Source: Nocardiopsis alborubida
GTDB lineage: Bacteria; Actinomycetota; Actinomycetes; Streptosporangiales; Streptosporangiaceae
Direction: 5' to 3'
NCBI RefSeq assembly: GCF_012396365.1
Contig: NZ_JAAXPG010000014.1
Span: forward strand, 62,001-126,000
Length of the DNA: 64,000 nt
Positions 50,484 through 59,279 of this stretch are shown here, piece by piece. The notes beneath the pieces are model-generated. The model was not told where the DNA came from, did not search any database, and saw only the letters and a program-made list of their open reading frames with translations. The position numbers were made by a program, and so were the translations under genes. The number at the start of each line of letters is the position of its first letter. The stretch's first letter is position 1.

Positions 50484-51400
50484 GGCGTGTCCTCCCCCGG
50501 CGCGTACTCCCGCGCGAGCGCACCGGCCTCGTCCGCGGCGCACACCCGGTCGACGAACACCAGGCGGTGGCGCAGGTGCAGCGTGCGGTCCGGGTCCAAG
50601 ACGATCTCCTCGTCGAAGGACGGGGAGGGGCTGAACACGGGGAAGGGCTCGGTCCGCACGAACCACCTGATCGGGACGGAGGCGCTCGTGGTCCCGGCGT
50701 AGGCCAGGACGGTCGCGCCGCCGTCGATCTCGTCGTGCTGGCCGCTGAAGGCGATCCAGTTCGCCTCCGTGCCCATGACGTCGGCGCCGGTGAGGCCGGT
50801 CGCGCTGACCACGTCGCCGCCGGTCCACGACCGGGGGCCGCGCCAGAAGAGCCCGGTGTAGCCCGCGGCGGCGCGTCCGTGGGTGGTGGGGCTGCCCAGT
50901 TCGAGCGCCTCCCCGCGCACGTTGGTCAGCGAGGTCGCGAAGTCCAGGGCCCAGATCCCCCGTTCGCGGTCCACCGAGTGGAACCGGTGGGTGCGCACCT
51001 CGGCGATCCACCGCTCGCCGCCCGAACTCGTCCAGGCCAGGCGCTCGGTGACCGAGACGCCGTCCCCGTCCCGGGCGACGGAGGTGAACCCCTCGTGGCT
51101 GATGCCGCCGTTGTTGCCCAGCCACTGGTAGCCGTCGCCGCGGACGAAGGTCGGCCCTCCCCAGAAGTTCTGCCCCGAGACGTGGGACCAGGTCATCTGC
51201 AGGCCCTTGTGCCACCGGTGGTCCCACGGCCGGAACGCGGTCAGCGGCGCGCCGCTGAGGGTGCGCAGGGGGTGCAGGTAGGGCTTGGGCGACTCGGTGG
51301 CGAGGGAGTCGGGACGCAGCACGTAGCGCGCGATCTCGACTCCTCCCACCGCCACCGTGAGCGCGTCGCCGCCTTCGGTCAGCGTGGGGATCTCAGACAC
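50480..51400 (-). CDS. PmoA-like (DUF6807) family protein
   Basis: This 306-residue protein has the signature block of this family: KPYLHPLRTLSGAPLTAFRPWDHRWHKGLQMTW-like sequence (split here: PYLHPLRTLSG, then WDHRWHKGL), GGISHEGF and ANWIAFSGQHD. Family members sit in polysaccharide or sugar-acid catabolic loci beside Gfo/Idh/MocA oxidoreductases and are predicted beta-sandwich proteins, but the reaction is not known. No signal peptide is present. The GTG start overlaps the stop of the upstream oxidoreductase gene by 8 bases, indicating coupling. Confidence 0.85.
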   Translation of the reverse strand: MSEIPTLTEGGDALTVAVGGVEIARYVLRPDSLATESPKPYLHPLRTLSGAPLTAFRPWDHRWHKGLQMTWSHVSGQNFWGGPTFVRGDGYQWLGNNGGISHEGFTSVARDGDGVSVTERLAWTSSGGERWIAEVRTHRFHSVDRERGIWALDFATSLTNVRGEALELGSPTTHGRAAAGYTGLFWRGPRSWTGGDVVSATGLTGADVMGTEANWIAFSGQHDEIDGGATVLAYAGTTSASVPIRWFVRTEPFPVFSPSPSFDEEIVLDPDRTLHLRHRLVFVDRVCAADEAGALAREYAPGEDTP

Positions 51401-52538
51401 CTGTGCTCGCCTCCGTCCGGGTGAGGACGGCCGCGGCGGTGTCCGCGTCGCCCCCGTGCATCGCGTGGTAGAAGCCGTCGTCGGGGGTCAGGTCCCGCCG
51501 ACGCGCCGTCGTGCCGGTCAGGGCCGACCGGTACATCCCCGCGACGAGTTCGAGCGCGCGCCGCCCGTCGCGGCCGCTGGCGCGGGGCCGCTCCCCGCGT
51601 TCCATCGCGTCGAGCAGCGCGGAGAGCTGGGCCCGGTGCGAACTCGGCTCGTCCTCCACCGGCGGCCAGGACGCGACCGCGTCGGCGTCGCGCACGTGCG
51701 GCGCCGGGGTCCAGCGCCAGTGCGCGTTGTCGTAGCCGTAGAGGTGTTCCAGCTCGACCGTGGCGTGCTCGAAGTCGAAGCGCAGGTAGCTGGTCTCGCG
51801 GGGGGAGAGCAGGCTGTTGGCCACGGAGACGGTCGCGCCCGACTCCAGGCGCACGATCGCCATCGACACGTCCTCGGTCTCGGTGGACCGCGCGGTCGTG
51901 GACATCACGGCCGTGACCTCGGACCAGTCGCCGAGCAGGGAGAGCATGAGGTCCATCTGGTGGATGCCGTGGCCCATGCTCGGCCCGCCGCCCTCGGTCG
52001 CCCAGCGGCCGCGCCAGGGGACCTCGAAGTAGCCCGGGGCGCGGAACCACAGGGTGTTGCACACGCCGACGAGCGGGCGGCCGAGCGTGCCCTCGGCGAG
52101 GTGGCGGCGCAGGCGCTCGGCGCCGGAGCCGAACCGGTGCTGGAACACGTAGCTGGCGAAGGGGCCGTGTCCGCTCCCCTCGTGGGCGCTGACCTCGTCG
52201 TACTCGGCGAGGGAGAGCGCGGGCGGCTTCTCGCACCACACCCAGGACCCGGCGTCCAGGCCCGCGATCACCGTGTCCTTGTGCGCGACGGGCGGTGTGC
52301 ACACGATCACGAGGTCGGGGGACTCCGCGCGCAGCAGGGCGTCGAGGTCGGTGTAGCGGCCGGGTACGCCCCACTCGTCGGCGGTCGCGGCCACGAGGGA
52401 CGCGTCGAGGTCGGCCAACGCGACCACGTCGACCCTGCCGCCCAGGGCGGTGAGCGCGGGCAGGTGCCTGCCCCGGGCGATGCCGCCGCTTCCGACGACG
52501 GCTACGCGAATCGGTGAACTGGGACTCGGCACTGGCAC
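51393..52538 (-). CDS. Gfo/Idh/MocA-family NAD(P)-dependent oxidoreductase
   Basis: This 381-residue enzyme has an N-terminal Rossmann fold (VAVVGSGGIARGRHLPAL), the nucleotide/active-site CEKPPALS (family EKP) and a C-terminal alpha/beta domain with GGGPSMGHGIHQMDLM. It would oxidise or reduce a sugar, sugar acid or inositol-like substrate. It leads the three-gene operon. The GTG at 52536-52538 has little room behind GAGGGG, so the GTG six bases further in (52530-52532) may be the real start. Twin operators for the divergent LacI protein lie directly upstream. Confidence 0.9.
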   Translation of the reverse strand: MPVPSPSSPIRVAVVGSGGIARGRHLPALTALGGRVDVVALADLDASLVAATADEWGVPGRYTDLDALLRAESPDLVIVCTPPVAHKDTVIAGLDAGSWVWCEKPPALSLAEYDEVSAHEGSGHGPFASYVFQHRFGSGAERLRRHLAEGTLGRPLVGVCNTLWFRAPGYFEVPWRGRWATEGGGPSMGHGIHQMDLMLSLLGDWSEVTAVMSTTARSTETEDVSMAIVRLESGATVSVANSLLSPRETSYLRFDFEHATVELEHLYGYDNAHWRWTPAPHVRDADAVASWPPVEDEPSSHRAQLSALLDAMERGERPRASGRDGRRALELVAGMYRSALTGTTARRRDLTPDDGFYHAMHGGDADTAAAVLTRTEASTGV

Positions 52539-52561
52539 ACCCCTCGGATCACGAACCCATG

Positions 52562-52573
52562 GTGAACGTTCAC
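52562..52573. promoter_or_regulatory. LacI operator 1
   Basis: GTGAACGTTCAC is a perfect 12-bp palindrome 24 bases before the oxidoreductase start, in the divergent promoter shared with the LacI gene. Confidence 0.8.
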
Positions 52574-52596
52574 TTTCTGCGGCCGGGTCTAAAATA

Positions 52597-52608
52597 GTGA
52601 TCGTTCAC
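52597..52608. promoter_or_regulatory. LacI operator 2
   Basis: GTGATCGTTCAC differs from operator 1 at one position and lies 35 bases away centre to centre, next to a TAAAAT (52589-52594) that may be a -10 element. Confidence 0.78.
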
Positions 52609-52672
52609 ATCCGCGGTCAAGACCGATCCCGCCGACGGACGCCGCCGACGGGCCCCGCCGAAGGAGGAGCCG

Positions 52673-53689
52673 ATGGCCGAGCCCGAACCGCCGAGGCGTC
52701 GACCGACCATCATGGAGGTCGCCCGCCTGGCGGGCGTCTCCCACCAGACCGTCTCGCGCTACCTGCGCTTCGAGGGCGGGCTCAGGGAGGAGACCCGCGA
52801 ACGCGTCGACGCCGCGGTCCGGGAGCTCAACTACCGCCCCAACCTCGTGGCCCGGTCGATGCGCACGCGCCGGACCGGGCGCCTGGCGATCCTCCTGCCC
52901 GGCGTGCCCGCCGCCAGCCCGAGCCGCCTGCTCGCGGGGGCCATCGCGACCGCCCACGCGGAGGGCTTCGTCGTCGAGGCGGTGAGCATGGACGGCGGGG
53001 TCGGGGCCCGGACCGAGCGCGTGCTCGAACTCGCCGACTCGGGCCAGGTGGAGGGCATCCTCTCCCTGGCCCCCGTCGCCCCCGACAGCCTCCGGGGAGC
53101 GGGCGAGGGCGCCTCCGTGGTCGTCTCCGCCGACTACGACGACGAGATGCGCGGCCTGGGCGAGATCGCCGACGGGTCGATCGTCGCCGACCTCGTCGAG
53201 GGGCTGGCCAAGGCCGGGCACCGGCGCTTCCTGCACGTGTCCGGCCCCCTCCAGTACGCCTCGGCGCGGGGGCGCAGGCAGACCTACCTGGAGACGGTCG
53301 AACGCCTGGGGCTGGAGTCCCACTGCGTGGTCGACGGCGACTGGTCGGCCGGATCCGGCGTCGAGGCCGTGCGCTCCCTGCCCGAGGACAGCGGGGTCAG
53401 CGCCGTCATCGCGGGCAACGACGTGGTCGCGGCCGGCGTGGTCCGCGGGGCGATGGAGCGCGGGTGGAGCGTGCCGGGCGACCTGAGCGTGACGGGGTGG
53501 GACAACAACCCGGTGGGCGCCTACCTCTCGCCCTCGCTCACGACGGTCGACGTGGACCTCGAACGGCTGGGCGGCAGCGCCATGCGCCGCCTGGTCGCGG
53601 CCGTGCGGGGCACCGTGGCGGAGGACGAAAGCGAGCCGCTCAACACGATCCTGTGGCGCGAGTCCACCGGCCCGGGTCCCTGGCGCTGA
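52673..53689 (+). CDS. LacI-family transcriptional regulator
   Basis: This 338-residue repressor has an N-terminal HTH (TIMEVARLAGVSHQTVSRYLR, residues 12-32), hinge helix region RPNLVARSMRTRRT and a periplasmic-binding-protein-like sensor. The sensor contains AVIAGNDVVAAGVV and LSVTGWDNNPVGAYLSPSLTTV. It is divergent from the oxidoreductase/PmoA-like/cupin operon and very likely represses it through the two GTGAnCGTTCAC sites; the effector is presumably the sugar consumed by that operon. The ATG follows AAGGAGGAGCC. Confidence 0.92.
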   Translation: MAEPEPPRRRPTIMEVARLAGVSHQTVSRYLRFEGGLREETRERVDAAVRELNYRPNLVARSMRTRRTGRLAILLPGVPAASPSRLLAGAIATAHAEGFVVEAVSMDGGVGARTERVLELADSGQVEGILSLAPVAPDSLRGAGEGASVVVSADYDDEMRGLGEIADGSIVADLVEGLAKAGHRRFLHVSGPLQYASARGRRQTYLETVERLGLESHCVVDGDWSAGSGVEAVRSLPEDSGVSAVIAGNDVVAAGVVRGAMERGWSVPGDLSVTGWDNNPVGAYLSPSLTTVDVDLERLGGSAMRRLVAAVRGTVAEDESEPLNTILWRESTGPGPWR

Positions 53690-54298
53690 CGTCGGACCCC
53701 GGCCGGGCGCCCGCCCGCCGGACGAGGGCCGTCCGGTGACCGGCCGCTCGTCCGCCGCGGCCGCGCCCCGTCACGCCCGGGTCCGGGGATGACGCGCGGG
53801 CGCCGGGTCCGGGCGCCCGCCCTCCGCCCCGCGTGCGACTGTGCGATGTGACACCGCGCAGGTAACGGCGTATGACGTGCGTGTTTCGGAAGTGTCGCGC
53901 ACCGGGCTGTCGTTGTGCACATGCCTATCGCCGCGTGCCCAATCCGCTGCGAATCGCCATTGTTCGCCAGCTCACAGTTGCTGCAACCTGGAGTGAAATC
54001 CCAGGTGGGAACGGCGTGGACCGTGCGGCACCATCGGGGGTGGGACCGCGTGCGCCCTCCACGGCGCGGGCGGGTCCGCGCCCGCCGCCGAACGCCCGCG
54101 CGGTACGTCCGGAGAGTCCGCACGGCACGTCGGGTTCGCGCGGCGGGTCCGGTACGCCCGGCCCGTCCGGCGGATCCGGCACGCCGCTCCGCCCGGCCCG
54201 CCCGTCCGGCAGGTCCGCAGGGTCCGGCCGCGCGCTCCGCCTGGCCCCGACCGCCGCAGCCGTCCCAACCGTTCCACCCCACGGAGAACGCCTCCAGC
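53690..54298. other. Long intergenic region with repetitive GC filler
   Basis: There is no supported gene in these 609 bases. The middle (53830-54010) is less GC-rich and contains a small hairpin (ACCTGG/CCAGGT around 53986-54006), a possible promoter zone. The last 240 bases are imperfect GTCCGGC/GGCACG-type repeats that translate to Gly-Ser-Pro-Arg filler. An open frame runs through it but does not look coding. Confidence 0.5.
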
Positions 54299-55945
54299 AT
54301 GCTCGACCTCAAACTGACCAACGCCCGTATCCGCACGGTCGACGACGACCGGCCCCTCGCCACGGTGCTCGGCATCGCCGCCGGGCGCGTCCTCGGCCTG
54401 GACGAGGAGGTCGCCGACCTGCCCGCGCGCAGAACGGTCGACTGCGGCGGAGCCGTGGTCGTCCCCGGCTTCGGGGACGCGCACAACCACATGGCGTGGT
54501 TCGGCCAGTCGCTCGCCGAGCTGGAGCTGGAGACGGTGTCCACCCTGGACGCCCTCTACGACGCGGTCGCCCGCGCGGCCGCGACGCTGCCCGAGGACAC
54601 GTGGATCGTCGGCTCCGGCTACGACGACGCCCTGCTCGGCGCCCACCCCGACCGCCACGGCCTCGACCGGGCCGGGGGCGGCCGCCCCGTGTGGCTCAAG
54701 CACCGCTCCGGCCACATGTGCACCGTCAGCAGCGCGGTCCTGGGCCAGGCCGGGATCGACACCGCCGTGTCCGACACCGCCGCGGCCGACCCGGACGGGG
54801 GAGTGATCGTCCGCGACGGCGCGGGAGCCCCCACCGGCCTGCTCCAGGAGCGCGCGCAGGAACTGGTGACCGCGCTGGTCATGCCCTACCCGGTGGCCGA
54901 GCTCGCCGACGCGCTCGCGCGCGCCTCCCGGGTCTACGCCTCCGAGGGCCTCACCCACGTCGTCGAGGCGGGCATCGGGCGCGGGCTGATCGGCCGCACC
55001 CCCGTGGAGGCCGCCGCCTACCAGCTCGCCCGCGACCGCGGCGAGCTGCTTCCCCGGGTCGAGCTCATGGTCGCCGCCGACAACATGCACCCGCTGGGCG
55101 GGCACGCCGACGACGGCATCGACACCGGCATCGACCTGGGGCTGCGCACCGGCTTCGGCGACGACCGGCTGCGCCTGGGGCCGATGAAGATCTGGCTCGA
55201 CGGATCCCTCATCGGCCGCACCGCCGCGGTCACCGAACCGCTGTGCGGGCACGGCCACGGCGTGTACCAGAACTCCCCGGAGGAGATGCGCGCGCTGGTC
55301 GTCGCCGCCCACCGGGCGGGGTGGCGCGTGGCCGCGCACGCCATCGGCGACGACGCCGTCGACGTCGCCCTGGAGGCGTTCGCCGAGGCGCAGCGCGCGC
55401 TGCCGCGCCCCGACGTGCGCCACCGCATCGAGCACGCGGGCGTGGTGCGCCCGGACCAGCTGCCCCGCATCGCCGAGGCGGGCCTGGTCCCCGTGCCCCA
55501 GCCCCGGTTCCTGTACGCCCTGGGCGACGGCATGGCCGCCGCCGTGGGCCCCGAGCGCGTGCCCTGGCTCTACCGGCACCGGTCCTTCCTCGACCACGGG
55601 CTGCGCGTTCCGGGCAGCTCGGACCGGCCGGTCGCCCCGGGTGCGCCGCTCCTGGGCATGGAGTCGATGGTGGAGCGCGCGACCGCCTCGGGAACCGTCC
55701 TGGCCGCCGACGAGCGTGTCAGCGCCGAGCAGGCCCTGCGGGCCTACACCATGGACGCGGCCTGGGCCAGCCACGACGAGCACCGCAGGGGCAGCCTGAC
55801 CCCCGGAAAGCTCGCCGACCTGGTGGTCCTGGACCGGGACCCCGTGGACACCGCCGAGGAGGGCATCGGCACGATCCGCGTCCTGGCGACCCTCGTCGGC
55901 GGTGAGTGCGTGCACGGCGCGGAGAACCTCGACGGTCTGGCCTGA
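54299..55945 (+). CDS. Amidohydrolase family 3 (YtcJ-like) metal-dependent hydrolase
   Basis: This 548-residue protein starts at ATG 54299 behind GGAGAA. It has the amidohydrolase metal motif GFGDAHNHM near residue 60, a long insert, GPMKIWLDGSLIGRTA (metal-bridging region), AHAIGDDAVD with His, HRIEHAGVV and the C-terminal LTPGKLADLVVLDRDP typical of this subgroup. It would hydrolyse an amide or related C-N bond. The neighbouring transporter, M20 amidase and PucR regulator point to use of a nitrogen compound. A longer frame reaching back to 53915 runs through repeats and is rejected. Confidence 0.9.
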   Translation: MLDLKLTNARIRTVDDDRPLATVLGIAAGRVLGLDEEVADLPARRTVDCGGAVVVPGFGDAHNHMAWFGQSLAELELETVSTLDALYDAVARAAATLPEDTWIVGSGYDDALLGAHPDRHGLDRAGGGRPVWLKHRSGHMCTVSSAVLGQAGIDTAVSDTAAADPDGGVIVRDGAGAPTGLLQERAQELVTALVMPYPVAELADALARASRVYASEGLTHVVEAGIGRGLIGRTPVEAAAYQLARDRGELLPRVELMVAADNMHPLGGHADDGIDTGIDLGLRTGFGDDRLRLGPMKIWLDGSLIGRTAAVTEPLCGHGHGVYQNSPEEMRALVVAAHRAGWRVAAHAIGDDAVDVALEAFAEAQRALPRPDVRHRIEHAGVVRPDQLPRIAEAGLVPVPQPRFLYALGDGMAAAVGPERVPWLYRHRSFLDHGLRVPGSSDRPVAPGAPLLGMESMVERATASGTVLAADERVSAEQALRAYTMDAAWASHDEHRRGSLTPGKLADLVVLDRDPVDTAEEGIGTIRVLATLVGGECVHGAENLDGLA

Positions 55946-56123
55946 CCAGGTCCGGCGGGCCCGACACGGCCCGGACCGACCTGGTCCGTCCTGACCCGGC
56001 CCGGCCCGGACCGTCCCGACTCGTGTCCGACGGGCGGAGCCGGACGAACGTCCGCCCGGCTCCGCCCCATCCCCTGAACACCGCGCCGCCGCCGGCGCGG
56101 ACAGCGAATAGGAGAAACCAAGG

Positions 56124-57458
56124 ATGAGTGACCTCGACCCAGAGGCGACCGAGGAGCGCCCGGCCCGGGGCGGGCCGGAGGTGAGCGGTCGCGACGCGGG
56201 CCGGATCGCCTTCGCGGCCTTCGTCGGCACCGCCCTGGAGTGGTACGACTACTTCCTCTTCGGCACGGCCGCCGCGCTCGTGTTCAACCGGCTGTACTTC
56301 ACGACGCTAGACGCCACGGCCGCCACCCTGGCCGCGTTCGCCACCTTCGGCGTCGGCTTCGTCGCGCGTCCGCTGGGCGCGGTGCTGTTCGGCTGGATGG
56401 GCGACCGGATCGGACGGCGACCCGCGCTGCTGATCACCGTGGTCTCCATCGGTGTGGCCACCGGCCTCATCGGCCTGCTGCCCGACTTCGCCTCGATCGG
56501 CATCGCCGCTCCGCTGCTGCTGGCCCTGCTCCGGCTCGTGCAGGGCGTCGCGGTCGGCGGCGAGTGGGGCGGCGCGGTGACCATCGCCGTCGAGCACGCC
56601 CCGCCGGAGAAGCGCGGGCGCTACGCCGCGCTGCCGCAGATCGGGTCGCCCGTGGGCACCCTGCTCTCCTCGGGCGCCTTCTCGCTGGTCCTGCTCCTGC
56701 CCGCCGAGCAGTTCGACTCCTGGGGCTGGCGCCTGCCGTTCCTGGCGGCGTTCCCGCTGCTGCTGATCGCGGTCTACATCCGCCAGAAGGTGGAGGAGTC
56801 GCCGGTCTTCGAGGAGATGGAGAAGCAGGAGGCGCGCTCCAAGGTCCCCGCGATCGACGTGTTCCGCCACGCGTGGGGCAGGCTCCTCATCGCGATCGCC
56901 TCCGCCATGCTGGGCGTCGGCGGCTTCTACGTCATGACGACGTTCGCCATCAGCTACGGCACCGACACCCTCGGACTGTCGCGCGGCCTCATGGTCAACG
57001 CCACCCTGGTCGCCGCGGTGGTGCAGATCGCCGTGATCGTCTACTTCGGGCGCCTGGCCGAGAAGCTCGGCCCCGGTCGCGTCACCATGTGGGGCGGTAT
57101 CGCCACGGCGGTGATGGCCTTCCCGGTGTTCTGGCTGATCGACACGACCTCGCCGGTGCTGGTGGTGCTGGCGGTGGCCGCGGGCGTGGGCTTCCTGTCC
57201 ATCGCCTACGCCGTCTCCGGCGCGCTGCTCACCGAGCTGTTCCCGGCGAACCTGCGCTACAGCGGCGTCGCGCTGGCCTACAACCTGGCCGGCGCCCTGA
57301 GCGGCTTCCTGCCGTTCATCGCGACGGCCCTGCTGGAGAGCGCGGACGGCCGGTCCTGGGTGGCCTCGGCGCTGTTCCTGGGCATCGCCCTGGTCACGGC
57401 GGTCGGCGGCTTCTACGGCGAGCGCCTGCGCGTGCGCGACGACGTGGTGGTGCGCTGA
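56124..57458 (+). CDS. MFS transporter of the metabolite:H+ symporter (MHS) family
   Basis: This 444-residue protein has 12 helices and the MHS marks: the N-terminal FVGTALEWYDYFLFGTAAALVF, loop GDRIGRRPALL and RLVQGVAVGGEWGGAV, and LLTELFPANLRYSGVALAYN in the second half. Relatives carry proline/betaine, shikimate, alpha-ketoglutarate or other acids with protons. It is 178 bases behind the amidohydrolase gene on the same strand. It likely imports the substrate or exports the product of that pathway. The ATG follows TAGGAGAAACCAAGG. Confidence 0.9.
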   Translation: MSDLDPEATEERPARGGPEVSGRDAGRIAFAAFVGTALEWYDYFLFGTAAALVFNRLYFTTLDATAATLAAFATFGVGFVARPLGAVLFGWMGDRIGRRPALLITVVSIGVATGLIGLLPDFASIGIAAPLLLALLRLVQGVAVGGEWGGAVTIAVEHAPPEKRGRYAALPQIGSPVGTLLSSGAFSLVLLLPAEQFDSWGWRLPFLAAFPLLLIAVYIRQKVEESPVFEEMEKQEARSKVPAIDVFRHAWGRLLIAIASAMLGVGGFYVMTTFAISYGTDTLGLSRGLMVNATLVAAVVQIAVIVYFGRLAEKLGPGRVTMWGGIATAVMAFPVFWLIDTTSPVLVVLAVAAGVGFLSIAYAVSGALLTELFPANLRYSGVALAYNLAGALSGFLPFIATALLESADGRSWVASALFLGIALVTAVGGFYGERLRVRDDVVVR

Positions 57459-57476
57459 CCTCGGGGAGGAGAACGC

Positions 57477-57515
57477 GACGGGCGGTGACCGGGGATTTCC
57501 CGGTCACCGCCCGTC
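57477..57515. terminator. Strong hairpin terminator
   Basis: A perfect 17-bp stem (57477-57493 with 57499-57515, starting GACGGGCGGTGACCGGG) with a five-base loop follows the MHS transporter. Confidence 0.85.
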
Positions 57516-57631
57516 CGCTGTCGCGCCCTTGGACGCACCGAGGGGACCGTCCCGGCGCGTCCGCCCGCAGGTGCCGAGTCCGGACTGTCCGAAACCGTGA
57601 CTGGTGCGACGCGAGGGTTCTGACCTGCGAT

Positions 57632-57684
57632 GATCTTGTGCTCATAGCCGATGTCGACGCTCGAAGCTCGCCATGAGTACAAGA
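57632..57684. repeat. GATCTTG-type imperfect palindrome, diverged copy
   Basis: GATCTTGTGCTCATAG (57632-57647) pairs with CCATGAGTACAAGAAG across a long loop, with two mismatches in the core CTTG-CTCAT stem. It shares the GATCTTG end with the elements at 35201, 43854 and 45014. Confidence 0.45.
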
Positions 57685-57773
57685 AGCGTCACGGCGCGCG
57701 GGGCCCGGTCACCGTACGAGGGCGTGACCGGATCGCACCCCGCTGGCGGACACCACGGGGCGGAGCGGTGCGC

Positions 57774-59075
57774 TCACGCGCGCCCGGGGGTGTAGGACCC
57801 GTCGGCGGCCAGCTCGCCCGCGCCGAGCCGCCGGACCACGTCGGTGAGCACCGCCAGGCCCGCGACCAGGTCGGAGTCCTCGGTGTACTCGCCCTCGTTG
57901 TGGGACACGCCCCCGACCGAGGGCACGAAGAGCATGACCGTGGGCACGCGCTCCTTCATGTTGATCGAGTCGTGCCCGGCCACGGTCATGACCTCGCCGC
58001 TGCTCAGGCCCAGGCTCCGGGCGCTGGCGCGGGCCAGGGCCACGCCCTCGGGCTGGTAGGGGTTGACGCCCCAGGAGTGGGAGAGGGTCTGCTCGACGGT
58101 GACGGAGGCCGCCGCCTCGATGCGGGCGACCTGCTCCTGGAGCAGCCGGTCGGCCTCGGCGAGCACCTCCTCGTCGTGCGAGCGCAGGTCGAGCAGCAGC
58201 TCGGCGCGCGAGGGCACCACCACCGGCGAGTTCGGGTAGACGTCGAGCTGGCCCACGGCCGTGTGCAGGACGCCGGGGAACCGGTCGGCCAGCTCGCGCG
58301 CGGCGACGACCAGCATGGAGGCTCCCACGAGCGCGTCCCTGCGGTCGGCCATCACGGTCGCACCCGAGTGCGCCTGCTCCCCGTGGACGGTGACCGCGTA
58401 CTTGCGCGCGGCCCAGCTGGCGCTGACCAGGCCGATCGTGGTGGAGGACTCCTCCAGGACGCGTCCCTGCTCGACGTGGATCTCGGCGCAGAAGGCGGCC
58501 TCGGGGCCGTCGCCCTCCCCGAGGAAGCCCGTCGGGGCCAGGGCCTCGGCCACCGTCACCCCGTCCGCGTCGCGCGCGGCCAGCGCCGTCTCCAGCGGGA
58601 GCGAACCGGTGTAGACGGCGCTGCCCATCATGGAGGGCGTGAAGCGCGAGCCCTCCTCGTTGAACCAGTTCACGACCGCGAGGTTGTACACGGGCGCGGG
58701 GGCTCCGGCGGCGGCGTCCTGTTCGGCGATCCGGAAGACGGCGTGGGCGGCGGCCAGCACGCCGTAGGCCCCGTCGTAGCGCCCCGCCGTGGGCTGGGAG
58801 TCCATGTGCGAGCCGACGACCACGTAGGGGGCGCCCGGCACCCGCTCCAGCAGGCCGAACTGGTTGCCGACGCGGTCGTAGACCACCCGCAGCCCCCGCT
58901 CGGCCAGGAGCCCCTCCAACCACCGCCGCTGGGCGATGTCGGGCCCGGTGGCGGCCTGCCGGTCGACGCCCCCCGACGGCGTGGCGCCGAAGGCGCTCAT
59001 GGCCCGGAAGTCCTCCAGGAAGCGGGTGTCGGCGGACGACGCGTCCTGCGACGGGCCCTGTTCGTGTGCGGTCAT
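57774..59075 (-). CDS. M20-family N-carbamoyl-amino-acid hydrolase / allantoate amidohydrolase-like
   Basis: This 433-residue binuclear zinc amidase has the HyuC/AllC metal motifs: SHMDSQPTAGRYDGAYG, NWFNEEGSRF, EIHVEQG and the closing HNEGEYT. A dimerisation lid includes VTVHGEQAHSGATVM and RRDAL. It would split carbamoyl-amino acids or allantoate, releasing ammonia and carbon dioxide. The ATG follows GAGAGGAA. The divergent PucR-type regulator is consistent with purine/hydantoin nitrogen control. The exact substrate is not readable. Confidence 0.92.
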   Translation of the reverse strand: MTAHEQGPSQDASSADTRFLEDFRAMSAFGATPSGGVDRQAATGPDIAQRRWLEGLLAERGLRVVYDRVGNQFGLLERVPGAPYVVVGSHMDSQPTAGRYDGAYGVLAAAHAVFRIAEQDAAAGAPAPVYNLAVVNWFNEEGSRFTPSMMGSAVYTGSLPLETALAARDADGVTVAEALAPTGFLGEGDGPEAAFCAEIHVEQGRVLEESSTTIGLVSASWAARKYAVTVHGEQAHSGATVMADRRDALVGASMLVVAARELADRFPGVLHTAVGQLDVYPNSPVVVPSRAELLLDLRSHDEEVLAEADRLLQEQVARIEAAASVTVEQTLSHSWGVNPYQPEGVALARASARSLGLSSGEVMTVAGHDSINMKERVPTVMLFVPSVGGVSHNEGEYTEDSDLVAGLAVLTDVVRRLGAGELAADGSYTPGRA

Positions 59076-59279
59076 GGCGGTGTTCCTCTCGGAGAACGTC
59101 GGGTAGCGGGGGCCGGGCGTGGGCCACGTCCATCCTCGCCACGCGCCCCGCGCCGCTCAATCGTCATCCACACAAGATTCCCCCGGGGTGCTGTGCATGT
59201 GCACATAGACTCGGTGCCGCACGTCGCGCGCCGGACACCGGACACCGGACGCCGCCGAGAGGCACGAAGGGAGGCGGCC

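Larger units (their letters stand above)
57459..57773. other. Convergent intergenic region with two hairpins
   Basis: These 315 bases hold the terminator at 57477-57515 and a GATCTTG-type imperfect hairpin at 57632-57684. No gene was seen. Confidence 0.6.

Noticed and set aside
53915-54298. Extended N-terminus of the amidohydrolase
   Set aside because: The extension translates repetitive Arg/Pro/Gly filler; homologous sequence begins at the ATG at 54299.
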